DNA from: CBDHFN01 sp965262605
GTDB lineage: Bacteria > Pseudomonadota > Alphaproteobacteria > JASGCL01
DNA length: 64,000 nt
Direction of reading: 5' to 3'
NCBI GenBank assembly: GCA_965262605.1
Contig: CBDHFN010000003.1
Coordinates: 1,550,001-1,614,000 of the forward strand
Shown: positions 1-8,633 of the stretch, in pieces
How positions within the stretch are numbered: position 1 is the first letter of the stretch
Layout: each line of letters starts with the position of its first letter
Notes under the pieces: generated by a model
What the model was told of the DNA's origin: nothing
What the model saw: only the letters and a program-made list of their open reading frames with translations
The model's database searches: none
Program-made: the position numbers and the translations under genes

Positions 1-1164
1 TTAGTTGCAATGTCAGCTTTCGCAATTGTTGCGGGTTTAGGCGTAGCGCAAGCACAAGACAAAATACGCATCGGTTTCGTTGGAACTTTATCAGGGCAAA
101 ATGCTGCTTGGGGTTCATCAAATGTGCGTTCTATGCAAACTTCGGCTGAAATTTACAACCAAAAGGGTGGCTATGAAATTGGTGGCAAAAAATACCAAAT
201 TGAAGTTGTGCCTTTTGACGATGCTTATGACCCCAAATTAGCTGTTGCTGGTATGGAAAAAATGGCGCATGAAAAAATTTCATATGTTGTTGGTCCGAAT
301 GATGATGCGCAAGCTATCGCTGTTCGCCCTATTGCCGAAAAAAACAAAATCGTTTATTTTCCCTATGCTTTTGACAAATCTTTATACTCAAAACCCGCAA
401 ATAACGCAGTTTTGGGCATGATTGCATCATATCAATTTGAACCTTCAGTTTATAAATGGTTAAAAGATAACAAAGGCGTAAAAAATGTTGCTTTCTTGGC
501 TGCGAACGCTGCTGACCCAATCAATCAACGCGATAATGGCGTGAAAATTGCCAAAGGTTTAGGCTTAAATGTTGTTGAAGAAAAAGCAACTTATCAAGCT
601 GATACCCGCGATTTTAACTCGGTATTAACGCCAATCGTGAAAAATAAACCAGATTTATTGGTGTTAGCTGGTGTTTCACCTGCAACTGCACCATTAATCA
701 TTAAATCTGCCCGTGAATTAGGATTTAAAGGCAACATGGTGGCTTCAACCGCTCTTGATGCTGGTATCTTAAAAGAAGGTGCTGGCGATGCCGCTAATGG
801 CTTCATTTGCCAAGGTGGTGCTGGTGTAGATATTCAATCTGACACGATGAAAGCTTGGGTTGCGCATTATACCAAAAAATTTGGTGAATATAATGACGAA
901 TCAAATACCAAAGTTTATGCTTTAGAATATATTTTAGCTGTATTAAAAGCTAATCCTAAGGCGATTAACGATGGTAATGAATTCTTGAAAACTGTTGATT
1001 CAGGTTTTGCAGTTCAAGATCCATTTGCCAAAGACACCAACAAAAAAATAACCTTTGTGGGTAAAGCATCATTTGGTCAAGCTCGTCAATTGGGCGTGCC
1101 ATTAGTTGCTAAAATCTATAATGGTGGCAAATTTGAAACCTTATTTGCTGGTCAAGCTGACTAA
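1..1164 (+). CDS. Branched-chain amino-acid/amide-type ABC transporter substrate-binding protein (5' truncated)
   Basis: Periplasmic ligand-binding protein of the LivJ/Peripla_BP_6 type. The reading frame is open from base 1 and the first visible residues are the hydrophobic core of a signal peptide ending in an AQAQ-like cleavage region near residue 19, so the true start is probably a few codons left of the window; the ATG at 10 is internal. The mature part begins with 'IRIGFVGTLSGQNAAWG', the usual first strand and Ser/Gly ligand loop of this fold, and continues over about 365 residues, full length for the family. The ligand cannot be read from sequence. No transporter permease or ATPase gene follows; an intrinsic terminator lies 20 bases after the stop, so it is the last gene of its operon. 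Confidence 0.88.
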   Translation, partial: LVAMSAFAIVAGLGVAQAQDKIRIGFVGTLSGQNAAWGSSNVRSMQTSAEIYNQKGGYEIGGKKYQIEVVPFDDAYDPKLAVAGMEKMAHEKISYVVGPNDDAQAIAVRPIAEKNKIVYFPYAFDKSLYSKPANNAVLGMIASYQFEPSVYKWLKDNKGVKNVAFLAANAADPINQRDNGVKIAKGLGLNVVEEKATYQADTRDFNSVLTPIVKNKPDLLVLAGVSPATAPLIIKSARELGFKGNMVASTALDAGILKEGAGDAANGFICQGGAGVDIQSDTMKAWVAHYTKKFGEYNDESNTKVYALEYILAVLKANPKAINDGNEFLKTVDSGFAVQDPFAKDTNKKITFVGKASFGQARQLGVPLVAKIYNGGKFETLFAGQAD

Positions 1165-1183
1165 TTTTTGGTAAAAACAAATT

Positions 1184-1218
1184 AAACCTGCCATGTGAAA
1201 ACTTGGCAGGTTTTTTTT
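1184..1218 (+). terminator. Intrinsic terminator after the substrate-binding protein gene
   Basis: A perfect 10-bp inverted repeat, AAACCTGCCA and TGGCAGGTTT, with a 10-base loop and an eight-T run that begins in the right arm. It begins 20 bases after the stop codon. It also shows that the STAS gene downstream does not start at the in-frame codon at 1195, which lies inside the hairpin. Confidence 0.92.
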
Positions 1219-1296
1219 GCCGTAATAAATGTCAACTTTCTTATTGACAAAATAAATTTAATTCTATATTTTAATTTTCAACCAAAGGGGATAAAA

Positions 1297-1605
1297 ATGG
1301 AAATTTTAAGCGAACATTCAGGCGAACATTATATAATTAGAGTGGCTGGCGGTATAACCAGCGCAACGGTAAGTGAATTTGATTCAAAATTACGCGAACA
1401 AATCACAAGTTCACCAGATAATTTAATTGTCAGTTTATCTGATGTAAATTATATAAATTCATCAGGTTTGCGTGTTATTTTAACCATTGCCAAAGATTAT
1501 TCCGCAAAAAAATTAAATTTTTCCGTTCAATGCAAACGCGATATTTATCAAATTTTTGAAACGGTGGGATTTCATAAAATTATTAAATTTTTAATTATTG
1601 AATAA
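1297..1605 (+). CDS. STAS-domain anti-sigma factor antagonist-like protein
   Basis: A 102-residue single STAS domain of the SpoIIAA/RsbV type. The family acts as a phospho-switch: the unphosphorylated form binds an anti-sigma kinase and frees a sigma factor or other partner. Residues 50-59 read 'VNYINSSGLR', matching the phosphorylation loop, where Ser55 or Ser56 would be the phosphoserine; the Asp usual before it is Asn here. The start at 1297 follows AAAGGGG; the frame extends upstream to 1195 but that part lies in a terminator. No anti-sigma kinase or phosphatase gene adjoins it, so its partner is unknown. The family call is good, the pathway is not visible. Confidence 0.85.
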   Translation: MEILSEHSGEHYIIRVAGGITSATVSEFDSKLREQITSSPDNLIVSLSDVNYINSSGLRVILTIAKDYSAKKLNFSVQCKRDIYQIFETVGFHKIIKFLIIE

Positions 1606-1660
1606 TTTTAAACGCGATAGCGACAAAGAATCTTTGCCACTCAGCGCAATATTCACTTAT

Positions 1661-2821
1661 TCATGCACCTAATGGGCGCAAAAGCTCACGCGAGATTATA
1701 TGTTTTTGAATTTCGGTCGTGCCGTCCCAAATTCTCTCCACCCTTGCATCGCGCCAAATGCGCTCTAATGGGTAATCCGCCATTAATCCCATACCGCCAA
1801 GAATTTGAATTGCTTGGTCGGCAACTTCGCTTAACGATTCCGAAGCAAAATATTTTGCCGAAGCAACAGCGCGGTTTGCATCTAAACCTTTATCAAGCAT
1901 ATCTGCAGCTGCCAAAGTTAAATAATCGGACGCATCAATTTTGGTAATCATTTCGGCTAATTTAAATGAAACGCCTTGAAATTTGCCAATTTCTTGCCCA
2001 AATTGCTTGCGGGTTGCTGCCCATTGCAATGCTAAATCAAACGCCCTTCTCATGCGTCCAACTGCCATTGTCGCCACAGTTAATCTGGTCGCATAAAGCC
2101 ATTGATTCATGACATCAAAACCGCCGCCTTCAATCCCTAAAATTTGCCGTTTATTGATTCGGCAATCATCAAATTGCAAGATGCTATTGTGATAGCCACG
2201 ATGCGAAACTGATTTATACCCGTTTAATGTCTCAAAACCTTTTGTGCCTTTGTCAATTAAAAAACAAGTAATGATTTTCTTGGGTCCTTTATTAGTTTGC
2301 TCTTCACCAGTTGCGGCAAATAAAATCACAAAATCGGCAATATCCGCATGGGAAATAAAATGCTTGGTGCCATTGATAACAAAATCATCGCCGTCTTTTT
2401 TGGCAAAAGTTTTCATACCGCGCACATCTGACCCTGCATTGGGTTCAGTCATCGCCAAGCAATCATATTTTTCACCGCGCACCGTGGGCGCAAGATATTG
2501 TTCGCGTTGTTCGGCATTACAAGCGCATAAAATCGCCGATGGTCTGCCGAAATGGTGGTTTAACGCCATGGAAGTTCTGCCCAATTCCCGTTCCAAAAGC
2601 GCAAATTCAAGGTGATTTAAGCCTCCACCTCCAAATTCCGTGGGGATATTCGGCGCATAAAAGCCCATTTTAATTACTTTTTGCCGAATTTCATGCGCAA
2701 TTTCTGGTCTTACCATATCGGTTTTTTCAACTTCATTTTCCAATGGGTATAATTCGTTTTCAACAAAACTGCGCACCGTATCAACTATCATTTGTTGTTG
2801 TTCATTTAAGATAAAATCCAT
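1661..2821 (-). CDS. Acyl-CoA dehydrogenase
   Basis: FAD-dependent acyl-CoA dehydrogenase, 386 residues, full length, that forms a trans-2 double bond in an acyl-CoA thioester and passes electrons to ETF. The flavin and substrate signature 'CLAMTEPNAGSDVRG' lies near residue 120, 'RKQFGQEIGKFQ' near 270, and 'GGMGLMADYPLERIWRDA' with 'RIWDGTTEIQ' near the C-terminus. At the position of the catalytic Glu of MCAD/SCAD (Y-E-G-T) this protein has Asp (W-D-G-T). A GAGG ribosome site precedes the start. It is a single gene, convergent with the STAS gene and divergent from the adenine deaminase gene. Chain length or branched-substrate specificity cannot be assigned. Confidence 0.93.
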   Translation of the reverse strand: MDFILNEQQQMIVDTVRSFVENELYPLENEVEKTDMVRPEIAHEIRQKVIKMGFYAPNIPTEFGGGGLNHLEFALLERELGRTSMALNHHFGRPSAILCACNAEQREQYLAPTVRGEKYDCLAMTEPNAGSDVRGMKTFAKKDGDDFVINGTKHFISHADIADFVILFAATGEEQTNKGPKKIITCFLIDKGTKGFETLNGYKSVSHRGYHNSILQFDDCRINKRQILGIEGGGFDVMNQWLYATRLTVATMAVGRMRRAFDLALQWAATRKQFGQEIGKFQGVSFKLAEMITKIDASDYLTLAAADMLDKGLDANRAVASAKYFASESLSEVADQAIQILGGMGLMADYPLERIWRDARVERIWDGTTEIQKHIISRELLRPLGA

Positions 2822-2915
2822 TTTTCCTCACTTTTATGAACTATCGTATAGCATAAAAAAAATAATATTCAAGAAAATACTTGAAAATCATTATTAAATT
2901 CTGTAATTTTCACCA

Positions 2916-3905
2916 ATGAAATATTATGATTTAATGCCAAAATGTGAATTGCATATTCATATTGAAGGTTCGCTGGAGCCTGAATTATTGTTCGCGCTTG
3001 CGAAAAAAAACGCCATACCCCTACCCTATAATTCTGTAAGCGAAATTCGTGAAGCTTATAAATTCCATAATTTGCAAAGCTTTTTGGATATTTATTACCA
3101 AGGCGCATCAGTTTTAATCACCGAATCGGATTTTTATGACTTAATGATGGCGTATTTAAGCCGTTGCCATGCGCAAAATATCGTGCATAGCGAAATTTTC
3201 TTTGACCCACAAACCCATCTTGAACGGGGTATAAAATTTGCAATTTTCATGAATGGATTCACCCGTGCAATTACTGATGCCCAAAAGCAATGGGGCATTT
3301 CGGCTTATTTAATCATGTGTTTTTTACGGCATTTATCCCAAGAAAATGCGTTTGAATGTTGGGAAAAATCCCAAGAATATCGCCAAAATATTATTGGCGT
3401 TGGCTTAGATTCCAGTGAATTGCATCACCCACCCATTAAGTTTAAAGAATTATTTCGTAGTTGCGCCCAAGCTGGCATGAAAATAGTTGCCCATGCTGGC
3501 GAAGAAGCACCCGCAGAATATATTTGGCAAGCAATAAAATTACTGAATGTCGCGCGCATTGACCATGGCGTGCAAGCAATTCAAGACAAGGAATTAATGA
3601 AATATTGCGCCCGAATGCAAATTCCACTAACAATTTGCCCCTTATCCAATCAAAAATTATGCGTGTTTCCGAATTTAGCGGACCATAGTTTATTAAAATT
3701 GCATGAAGCAGGTTTATTAATTACGATTAATTCTGATGACCCTGCATATTTTGGGGGATATTTGAACGAGAATTTTGATGCAATTTGTGCTAATTTACCC
3801 TTGAATAATAATCATATTCATGAATTTATTGCTAATAGTTTCAAGGCATCATTTTTACCAAACCCCATCAAAAATAAATGGCTTGAAATTTTGTCAAATT
3901 ATTAA
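2916..3905 (+). CDS. Adenine deaminase (ADA family, type 2)
   Basis: Zinc amidohydrolase of the adenosine deaminase superfamily, 329 residues. The metal ligands are seen as 'HIHIEGSL' (His13, His15), 'HAGEE' near residue 190, 'RIDHGV' near 215 and 'NSDDPAYF' near 273. The stretch 'EIFFDPQTH' is typical of the adenine deaminase (adenine aminohydrolase) subfamily, which converts adenine to hypoxanthine in purine salvage, and not of classical adenosine deaminases. The start has only a weak ribosome site. The gene is divergent from the acyl-CoA dehydrogenase gene and its stop is 1 base from the stop of lolD on the other strand, without a terminator. Adenosine as substrate is the alternative. Confidence 0.85.
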   Translation: MKYYDLMPKCELHIHIEGSLEPELLFALAKKNAIPLPYNSVSEIREAYKFHNLQSFLDIYYQGASVLITESDFYDLMMAYLSRCHAQNIVHSEIFFDPQTHLERGIKFAIFMNGFTRAITDAQKQWGISAYLIMCFLRHLSQENAFECWEKSQEYRQNIIGVGLDSSELHHPPIKFKELFRSCAQAGMKIVAHAGEEAPAEYIWQAIKLLNVARIDHGVQAIQDKELMKYCARMQIPLTICPLSNQKLCVFPNLADHSLLKLHEAGLLITINSDDPAYFGGYLNENFDAICANLPLNNNHIHEFIANSFKASFLPNPIKNKWLEILSNY

Positions 3906-3906
3906 A

Positions 3907-4581
3907 TTACAAAATAATTTGCTGGTCTTGAATTTTATAAGTTTTCACAAAACTATGGGCTTTTTGCCAATCATGCGTGGCGATTATCGCGCTTAAACCA
4001 TGATTTTTTGTAAGATTTTGCAACATTTCAAAAATATGCTCGGCTGTTTTTGGGTCTAAATTACCCGTTGGCTCGTCCGCTAATAAAATTTTAGGTTGAT
4101 GGACTAAGGCGCGGGCGATGGCGACACGCTGTTTTTCGCCGCCGGATAATTCGCGCGGATAATGGTTTGCCCGCGCTGTTAAGCCGACTTCATTAAGCCA
4201 ATCCATCGCGGTTTTTTGGGCAATATTTTTTGATATATTGTTTAATATCAATACCATTGCTATATTATCTAATGCAGTTAATTCATCAAGTAAAAAATGT
4301 GATTGAAAAACAAAGCCAATTAAATCACCACGCAATTTATTACGCATTGATTCGGTTGTTTCATTGATATTCACGCCATTAATAACCAATTCACCTTGAA
4401 AATTACTTTCCATTAAGCCTAAAATATGCAAAAAAGATGATTTACCAGTGCCAGAAGCACCAATTAAACCTACTATTTCTTGTTTTTCAAGCGAAAATTG
4501 TGCATTTTTAAGAATTTGGATTACTTCGCCCGTGCTATTATACGCAAAATTAAGGTGCGAGCATGATAAAATATTATTCAT
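3907..4581 (-). CDS. lolD: Lipoprotein-releasing ABC transporter ATPase LolD
   Basis: ATPase of the LolCDE complex, which pulls mature lipoproteins from the inner membrane and hands them to LolA. 224 residues. Walker A 'GASGTGKSS' at 41-49, Q-loop 'VFQSHFLLDELTALDN', signature 'LSGGEKQRVAIARAL' at about 145-159, Walker B 'ILLADEPTGNLD' at 165-176, and a switch His in 'ATHDW'. The start overlaps the last 8 bases of the permease gene upstream, indicating translational coupling. The MacB/FtsE/LolD group shares these motifs; the LolC/E-type partner decides the call. Confidence 0.92.
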   Translation of the reverse strand: MNNILSCSHLNFAYNSTGEVIQILKNAQFSLEKQEIVGLIGASGTGKSSFLHILGLMESNFQGELVINGVNINETTESMRNKLRGDLIGFVFQSHFLLDELTALDNIAMVLILNNISKNIAQKTAMDWLNEVGLTARANHYPRELSGGEKQRVAIARALVHQPKILLADEPTGNLDPKTAEHIFEMLQNLTKNHGLSAIIATHDWQKAHSFVKTYKIQDQQIIL

Positions 4582-5818
4582 GGCGCAACGCCTTAATTGG
4601 GTCGGTATTTGCTGCTTGCAGCGCGGGAATTAACGCCGCCAGAATGGTGATGAATATTGCCATGAATGCCACCGCAAGCACTGAAAAATATTCAATACGC
4701 GCGGGTAATCTTGTTAAATAATAAATTTCTGCGCTAAAAAGGTCAGAACCGATAAAAAATTGCACAAATTGCCGAATATTTTCAATATTTTCCGCAAATA
4801 ATATCCCAAATATTAATCCCAAAAGCGTGCCACCTATCCCTAAAAAACAGCCGCTATACAGAAAAATTCGCAAAATTTTTGCTTTTGATGCGCCAGAAGC
4901 GCGCAAAATGGCAATGGCATATTGTTTGTCGCGCACCAACATTATTTGTCCGGTGATTATATTAAATGCCGCCACTAAAATTATCATGGTAAGAATTAAA
5001 AACATGACATTTCTTTCAACGATTAAAGCCGCAACCAAGGAAGAATTTGAGTTTTGCCAATTGCTAATTCTAAATTCTTCGCCCAATTCTTGACTAAGTT
5101 TCTTGCCGACTTGCCAAGCTTCATTGGGGTCTTGCAAAATAATTTCATATCGCGAAAATCCCGAATCAGTAATGGCAAAGAATTTTTTTGCTTCGTCTAA
5201 ATTCATAAAAATTACATTTTTATCATAATCATACATGCCAATTTCAAATAAACCAACAATTTGATAAGATTTTGCCCGTGGCACCGACCCAAAAGCTGTG
5301 CGCGCCGCAACTGGCGAAGTAAGCGTTAAATTATCGCCCAATTTTAATCCATAATCTAACGCCATTCTGCGCCCAATAATAATACCATCTGATTCATCAA
5401 ACTCTTGCCACGAAATGCCGTCAATAATCGCTTCTTTAAGCAATTTTCGTTGAAGATTTTCCGCACCACTAATGCCACGCACCAAAGCACCGCCCGCTTG
5501 TCTTGGCGTGGAAATCATGCTATGCCCCTCTTGCACTGGCGCAAGCGATATAACAGATTCCTGAGAAAATTTTATTTTATCGGGATTAATTAATTGTCCA
5601 TCATTGCGGGTTATTTGAATATGCGCATTAATACCAAGAATTTTTTCCAATAAATCATGGCGAAATCCATTCATGACCGACATAACCACAATTAAAGTGC
5701 CAACCCCTAACATAATACCGATAATCGCAAACCAGCTTGTAATATTGACAAACCTTGCCTTGCGACCAGAATTTAAAAATGCCCGCACAAAAAATAAGTC
5801 AGAAAAAAATATTTGCAT
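4574..5818 (-). CDS. lolC: Lipoprotein-releasing ABC transporter permease LolC/LolE
   Basis: Inner-membrane subunit of the Lol release complex, 414 residues. One membrane helix near residues 25-45 is followed by a periplasmic domain of about 200 residues and three further helices near 270-290, 315-345 and 380-405, the FtsX/MacB-type layout. The N-terminal 'FNSGRKARFVNITSWFAIIGIMLGVGTLIVVMSVMNGF' region (positions about 14-50) is characteristic of LolC/E. Only one permease gene is present beside lolD, as in many alphaproteobacteria, where it may serve as a homodimer. Confidence 0.92.
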   Translation of the reverse strand: MQIFFSDLFFVRAFLNSGRKARFVNITSWFAIIGIMLGVGTLIVVMSVMNGFRHDLLEKILGINAHIQITRNDGQLINPDKIKFSQESVISLAPVQEGHSMISTPRQAGGALVRGISGAENLQRKLLKEAIIDGISWQEFDESDGIIIGRRMALDYGLKLGDNLTLTSPVAARTAFGSVPRAKSYQIVGLFEIGMYDYDKNVIFMNLDEAKKFFAITDSGFSRYEIILQDPNEAWQVGKKLSQELGEEFRISNWQNSNSSLVAALIVERNVMFLILTMIILVAAFNIITGQIMLVRDKQYAIAILRASGASKAKILRIFLYSGCFLGIGGTLLGLIFGILFAENIENIRQFVQFFIGSDLFSAEIYYLTRLPARIEYFSVLAVAFMAIFITILAALIPALQAANTDPIKALRHE

Positions 5819-5881
5819 GAAAATTGCTTAACATAAACCCACAAATTAGTCAATTTTATTATCATCAAGAAAGCATTAGCC

Positions 5882-6493
5882 ATGGATTACCCTTTAATTA
5901 ATGGATTTTTAATTGGATTATCGTTGATAGTCGCCATTGGCGCGCAAAATGCAATGGTTATAAAAATCGGTATAATTGGTAAAAATATTTTTATCATTGC
6001 CTTATTTTGCGCCTTATCTGATGCGATATTAATCGCGATTGGCGTTGCGGGTGGTGGTTATATTTTTCAATCTATCCCAATTTTTATTGAAATAATGCGC
6101 TGGGGCGGTGTTTTATATATTGCGTTTTTCCTTAAAAACTTGATAAAAGAATTGATAAATCCAAAATCACTTGAATATCAAGATTCTAATAATAGTAATT
6201 TAATCAATAATATTAAGATAATTGCGGGAGTTACTTGGTTAAATCCGCATGTTTATTTGGATACAATTGGCTTGATTGCTTCCGTTTCCGCGCCATATAT
6301 CGGACAAACCCGATTGTTTTTTGCTATGGGCGCAATGTTAGCAAGCTTTACTTGGTTTTTTGGAATAATTTATGGCGCAAGAATGCTTGCACCCATTTTA
6401 AGCAAGCCACAAAATTGGCGCATCATTAATATTATAATTTTTTGTGTGATGGTATATATTTTATATAATTTAATTTTTGGGTTTAAAAATTAG
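5882..6493 (+). CDS. LysE/ArgO-family amino-acid exporter
   Basis: A 203-residue inner-membrane protein with about six hydrophobic helices. The start 'NGFLIGLSLIVAIGAQNAMV' is the diagnostic first helix of LysE/ArgO proteins (the G-A-Q-N motif), and 'GVTWLNPHVYLDT' near residue 115 is the second conserved family block. Members export basic amino acids such as lysine and arginine by proton exchange. The gene is divergent from lolC and is a single transcription unit; no LysG/ArgP-type regulator adjoins it, so substrate is inferred from family only. Confidence 0.9.
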   Translation: MDYPLINGFLIGLSLIVAIGAQNAMVIKIGIIGKNIFIIALFCALSDAILIAIGVAGGGYIFQSIPIFIEIMRWGGVLYIAFFLKNLIKELINPKSLEYQDSNNSNLINNIKIIAGVTWLNPHVYLDTIGLIASVSAPYIGQTRLFFAMGAMLASFTWFFGIIYGARMLAPILSKPQNWRIINIIIFCVMVYILYNLIFGFKN

Positions 6494-6532
6494 CTATTAT
6501 TAATTGTTTTATATTGTCATTAATATAATTTG

Positions 6533-6554
6533 CTAAATGCAATTAATGCTTTAG
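6533..6554 (+). terminator. Possible weak terminator after the LysE-type gene
   Basis: Hairpin CTAAA-(T)-GCA / TGC-TTTAG with a 5-base loop and one bulged T, 40 bases after the exporter stop codon. It is followed only by an interrupted T-rich stretch, so termination efficiency is doubtful. The rest of 6494-6616 shows no gene. Confidence 0.35.
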
Positions 6555-6616
6555 TATTTTACCCATCAGTAAGATTAATCTTTTTTTTTCATATATTATG
6601 ATGCTTATTCAAATAG

Positions 6617-6632
6617 TGGCATAAAAATTGCG
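6617..6632 (+). promoter_or_regulatory. Sigma-54 (RpoN) promoter for the flgI operon
   Basis: TGGCATAAAAATTGCG matches the sigma-54 consensus TGGCACG-N4-TTGCW at 13 of 16 positions in which the fixed GG and GC dinucleotides have the exact 12-base offset. It lies 38 bases upstream of the flgI start, so a transcript would start near 6643. Alphaproteobacteria such as Caulobacter drive hook and ring genes from RpoN promoters with an enhancer-binding activator; the activator site is not recognisable here. Confidence 0.72.
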
Positions 6633-6670
6633 AAAGGTAATAGCAGTTTATACAAAATGATAGAAATCAA

Positions 6671-7804
6671 ATGAAAAAAAGAATTTTCAACCTAATAATT
6701 GCTTGTTTTAGCATGATTTTATTAAATGGCATCATGCCATTTAATAATTTATTATATGCGCAATCGCGATTAAAAGACCTTGTAACTATTGAAGGCGTGC
6801 GCGAAAACCAATTAGTAGGCTATGGTTTAGTTGTCGGTTTAAATGGCAATGGTGATAATTTAAGCAACAGCGTTTTTACCAAAGAATCTGTGATTGGTAT
6901 GTTGGAACGATTGGGCATAAACTCACGCGATAAGGATTTGAAAACTCAAAATATTGCCGCGGTGATTGTAAGCGGGAATTTGCCGGCTTTTGGGCAATCT
7001 GGCGATAAAATTGATGTTTCGGTTTCTTCCATTGGCAATGCAAAATCGCTTGTTGGTGGCACTTTATTAGTAACCCCCTTGCAAGGTGCAGATGGCAATG
7101 TTTATGCCGTTGCCCAAGGGTCAATCACCGTGCCGGGTTATAGTGCAACCGGCATTACCGATTCCAAAACAAATAATGTGCCGACTTCGGGGCGCATATT
7201 AAACGGGGCGTTAATTGAAAAAGAGATTAATTTTGATTTTCGCAAGGCAAAAAAATTCCGTCTTTCGTTAAGACAACCAGATTTTACTACTTCAAGACGC
7301 GTAACAAGTGCCATTAATGCCTTAATTGGTTTAGATGTCGCCAAGGTAATATCGCCGGGTTCAGTGGAAATTTCTGTGCCTGATGATTACCAAAATGGCG
7401 CGGTTGGCTTGGCAACAGATTTTGAACAATTACGCATTGAAGTTGATTCGGTTGCCCGCGTGGTTATTGATGAAAAATCTGGGGTAATTGTTATGGGTAA
7501 AAATGTCCGCATAGATAATATTGCCATCGCCCAAGGTAATTTATCGGTGCAAATCCGCAAAGACACGGTAAAATCAGCACTTGCGCAATTTAACGCCGAA
7601 GTTTTTGGCGATGCCGCGCCAGCCGTTGATAAAGGTCCCGTAGATGACACAAAATATAAATTAGGTGAGCTTGATACTGGCGTATCGTTGGACGAAATGG
7701 TGCGAGGCTTAAATGCGCTGGGTGTTTCCCCGCGCGATTTAATATCCATCTTGCAAACCATTAAAAACAGCGGCGCCTTGCAAGCAAGCTTAATCGTAAT
7801 GTAA
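6671..7804 (+). CDS. flgI: Flagellar P-ring protein FlgI
   Basis: Periplasmic protein that forms the P-ring bushing around the flagellar rod in the peptidoglycan layer. 377 residues with a signal peptide of about 30 residues. The mature start 'RLKDLVTIEGVRENQLVGYG' and the following 'GLNGNGD' are the FlgI signature, and the domain covers the full length to the C-terminal 'ALGVSPRDLISILQTIKNSGALQA'. First gene of a four-gene flagellar operon, behind a sigma-54 promoter. FlgA and FlgH, often neighbours, are not in the window. Confidence 0.97.
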   Translation: MKKRIFNLIIACFSMILLNGIMPFNNLLYAQSRLKDLVTIEGVRENQLVGYGLVVGLNGNGDNLSNSVFTKESVIGMLERLGINSRDKDLKTQNIAAVIVSGNLPAFGQSGDKIDVSVSSIGNAKSLVGGTLLVTPLQGADGNVYAVAQGSITVPGYSATGITDSKTNNVPTSGRILNGALIEKEINFDFRKAKKFRLSLRQPDFTTSRRVTSAINALIGLDVAKVISPGSVEISVPDDYQNGAVGLATDFEQLRIEVDSVARVVIDEKSGVIVMGKNVRIDNIAIAQGNLSVQIRKDTVKSALAQFNAEVFGDAAPAVDKGPVDDTKYKLGELDTGVSLDEMVRGLNALGVSPRDLISILQTIKNSGALQASLIVM

Positions 7805-7831
7805 CCCCATGCACCATAAAAGGAGAGAATT

Positions 7832-8206
7832 ATGAGCATAAATTTAACAGGAATATCACCCAATATAGCCAATACTATTTCCCAAACGGGGTATAGTTTA
7901 AAAAAATCATCATTAAGCATTAAAGCCACAAAAGATAAAGCCGCCGCCGAAAAAGCGTCAAAAGAATTTGAAACAGTTTATGTTGGTGAATTTCTAAAAT
8001 CGCTTTTCCCCAAAGATGCTGGCAATAATTTATTCGGTGGCAAAGAAGGCGAAAATGCTTTTCAATCCTATTTAGTAGATGAATACGCAAAGTCGGTGGT
8101 AAATCAAGGTGGCTTTGGCATAGCCAAACAAGTTTACAACCAATTAATCAAATCCCAAGAAGCAAGAACAGAGGTAAAAAATGCAGCACCCATCAGACCC
8201 CAATAG
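7832..8206 (+). CDS. flgJ: Flagellar rod-binding protein, FlgJ N-terminal domain type
   Basis: A 124-residue protein made only of the rod-binding (chaperone-like) domain of FlgJ, without the muramidase domain found in enterobacterial FlgJ. Such short versions are usual in alphaproteobacteria. The conserved core runs from about residue 45, 'KEFETVYVGEFLKSLFP', to 'GGFGIAKQVYNQL'. A good AGGAGAG ribosome site precedes the ATG at 7832. It likely caps or organises rod assembly; cell-wall opening must then be supplied by a separate hydrolase. The stop overlaps the next gene by 26 bases. Confidence 0.87.
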   Translation: MSINLTGISPNIANTISQTGYSLKKSSLSIKATKDKAAAEKASKEFETVYVGEFLKSLFPKDAGNNLFGGKEGENAFQSYLVDEYAKSVVNQGGFGIAKQVYNQLIKSQEARTEVKNAAPIRPQ

Positions 8207-8630
8207 TCTTGAAATCATCGCCCAAGATGTGATTAATATCATGAGTGATTTTATTCAAGTCATAGAAGCCGAGCATGTCGCTTTGCATTCGCCAAAAATT
8301 GATGATTATAAATCAATTATCGGTATAAAATTATCACTTACCAATATGTATGAACACCGCGTAAAAGATTTAAAAGAACATCCAGATTTTCCCCATAAAT
8401 TATCAAAAAAATCGTTTGAGCAATTGCAATCAATGTCTTTGGCGCATTATAATGCGATTGCTGTCAATGAAAAACGCTTAAATTTACTCATTCGCACGAC
8501 ATTTGAAATTTTATCTTCTGTGGTTGGGCAAGTGCGCAAAATTCACGGCGAAATGAAATCATATGGCAAAAAAGGTAAAGCGATAGTTTCAAATAAACCC
8601 ATTTCCGTAACACTAGACACAAGCTTATAA
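8181..8630 (+). CDS. FlgN/FlbY-like flagellar export chaperone
   Basis: A 149-residue, mainly helical, soluble protein placed between the rod-binding gene and flgK. FlgN proteins are chaperones for the hook-associated proteins FlgK and FlgL, and alphaproteobacterial versions are very divergent, so this call leans on position and on the long helical layout ('LIRTTFEILSSVVGQVRKIH' near residue 95-115). The start at 8181 has an AGAGG site 6-7 bases upstream and lies inside the end of the preceding gene, a 26-base overlap. It ends 3 bases before flgK. Confidence 0.6.
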   Translation: MQHPSDPNSLEIIAQDVINIMSDFIQVIEAEHVALHSPKIDDYKSIIGIKLSLTNMYEHRVKDLKEHPDFPHKLSKKSFEQLQSMSLAHYNAIAVNEKRLNLLIRTTFEILSSVVGQVRKIHGEMKSYGKKGKAIVSNKPISVTLDTSL

Positions 8631-8633
8631 ACC

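Noticed and set aside
1195..1296. In-frame extension of the STAS gene to a start at 1195
   Set aside because: The extension begins inside a perfect intrinsic terminator and its residues look like AT-rich filler; the ATG at 1297 has its own ribosome site.
6583..6600. AAGATTAATCTT followed by a T9 run as a terminator before flgI
   Set aside because: The palindrome leaves at most a 4-bp AT stem with a 4-base loop, too weak to call; the T run may simply be AT-rich spacer.
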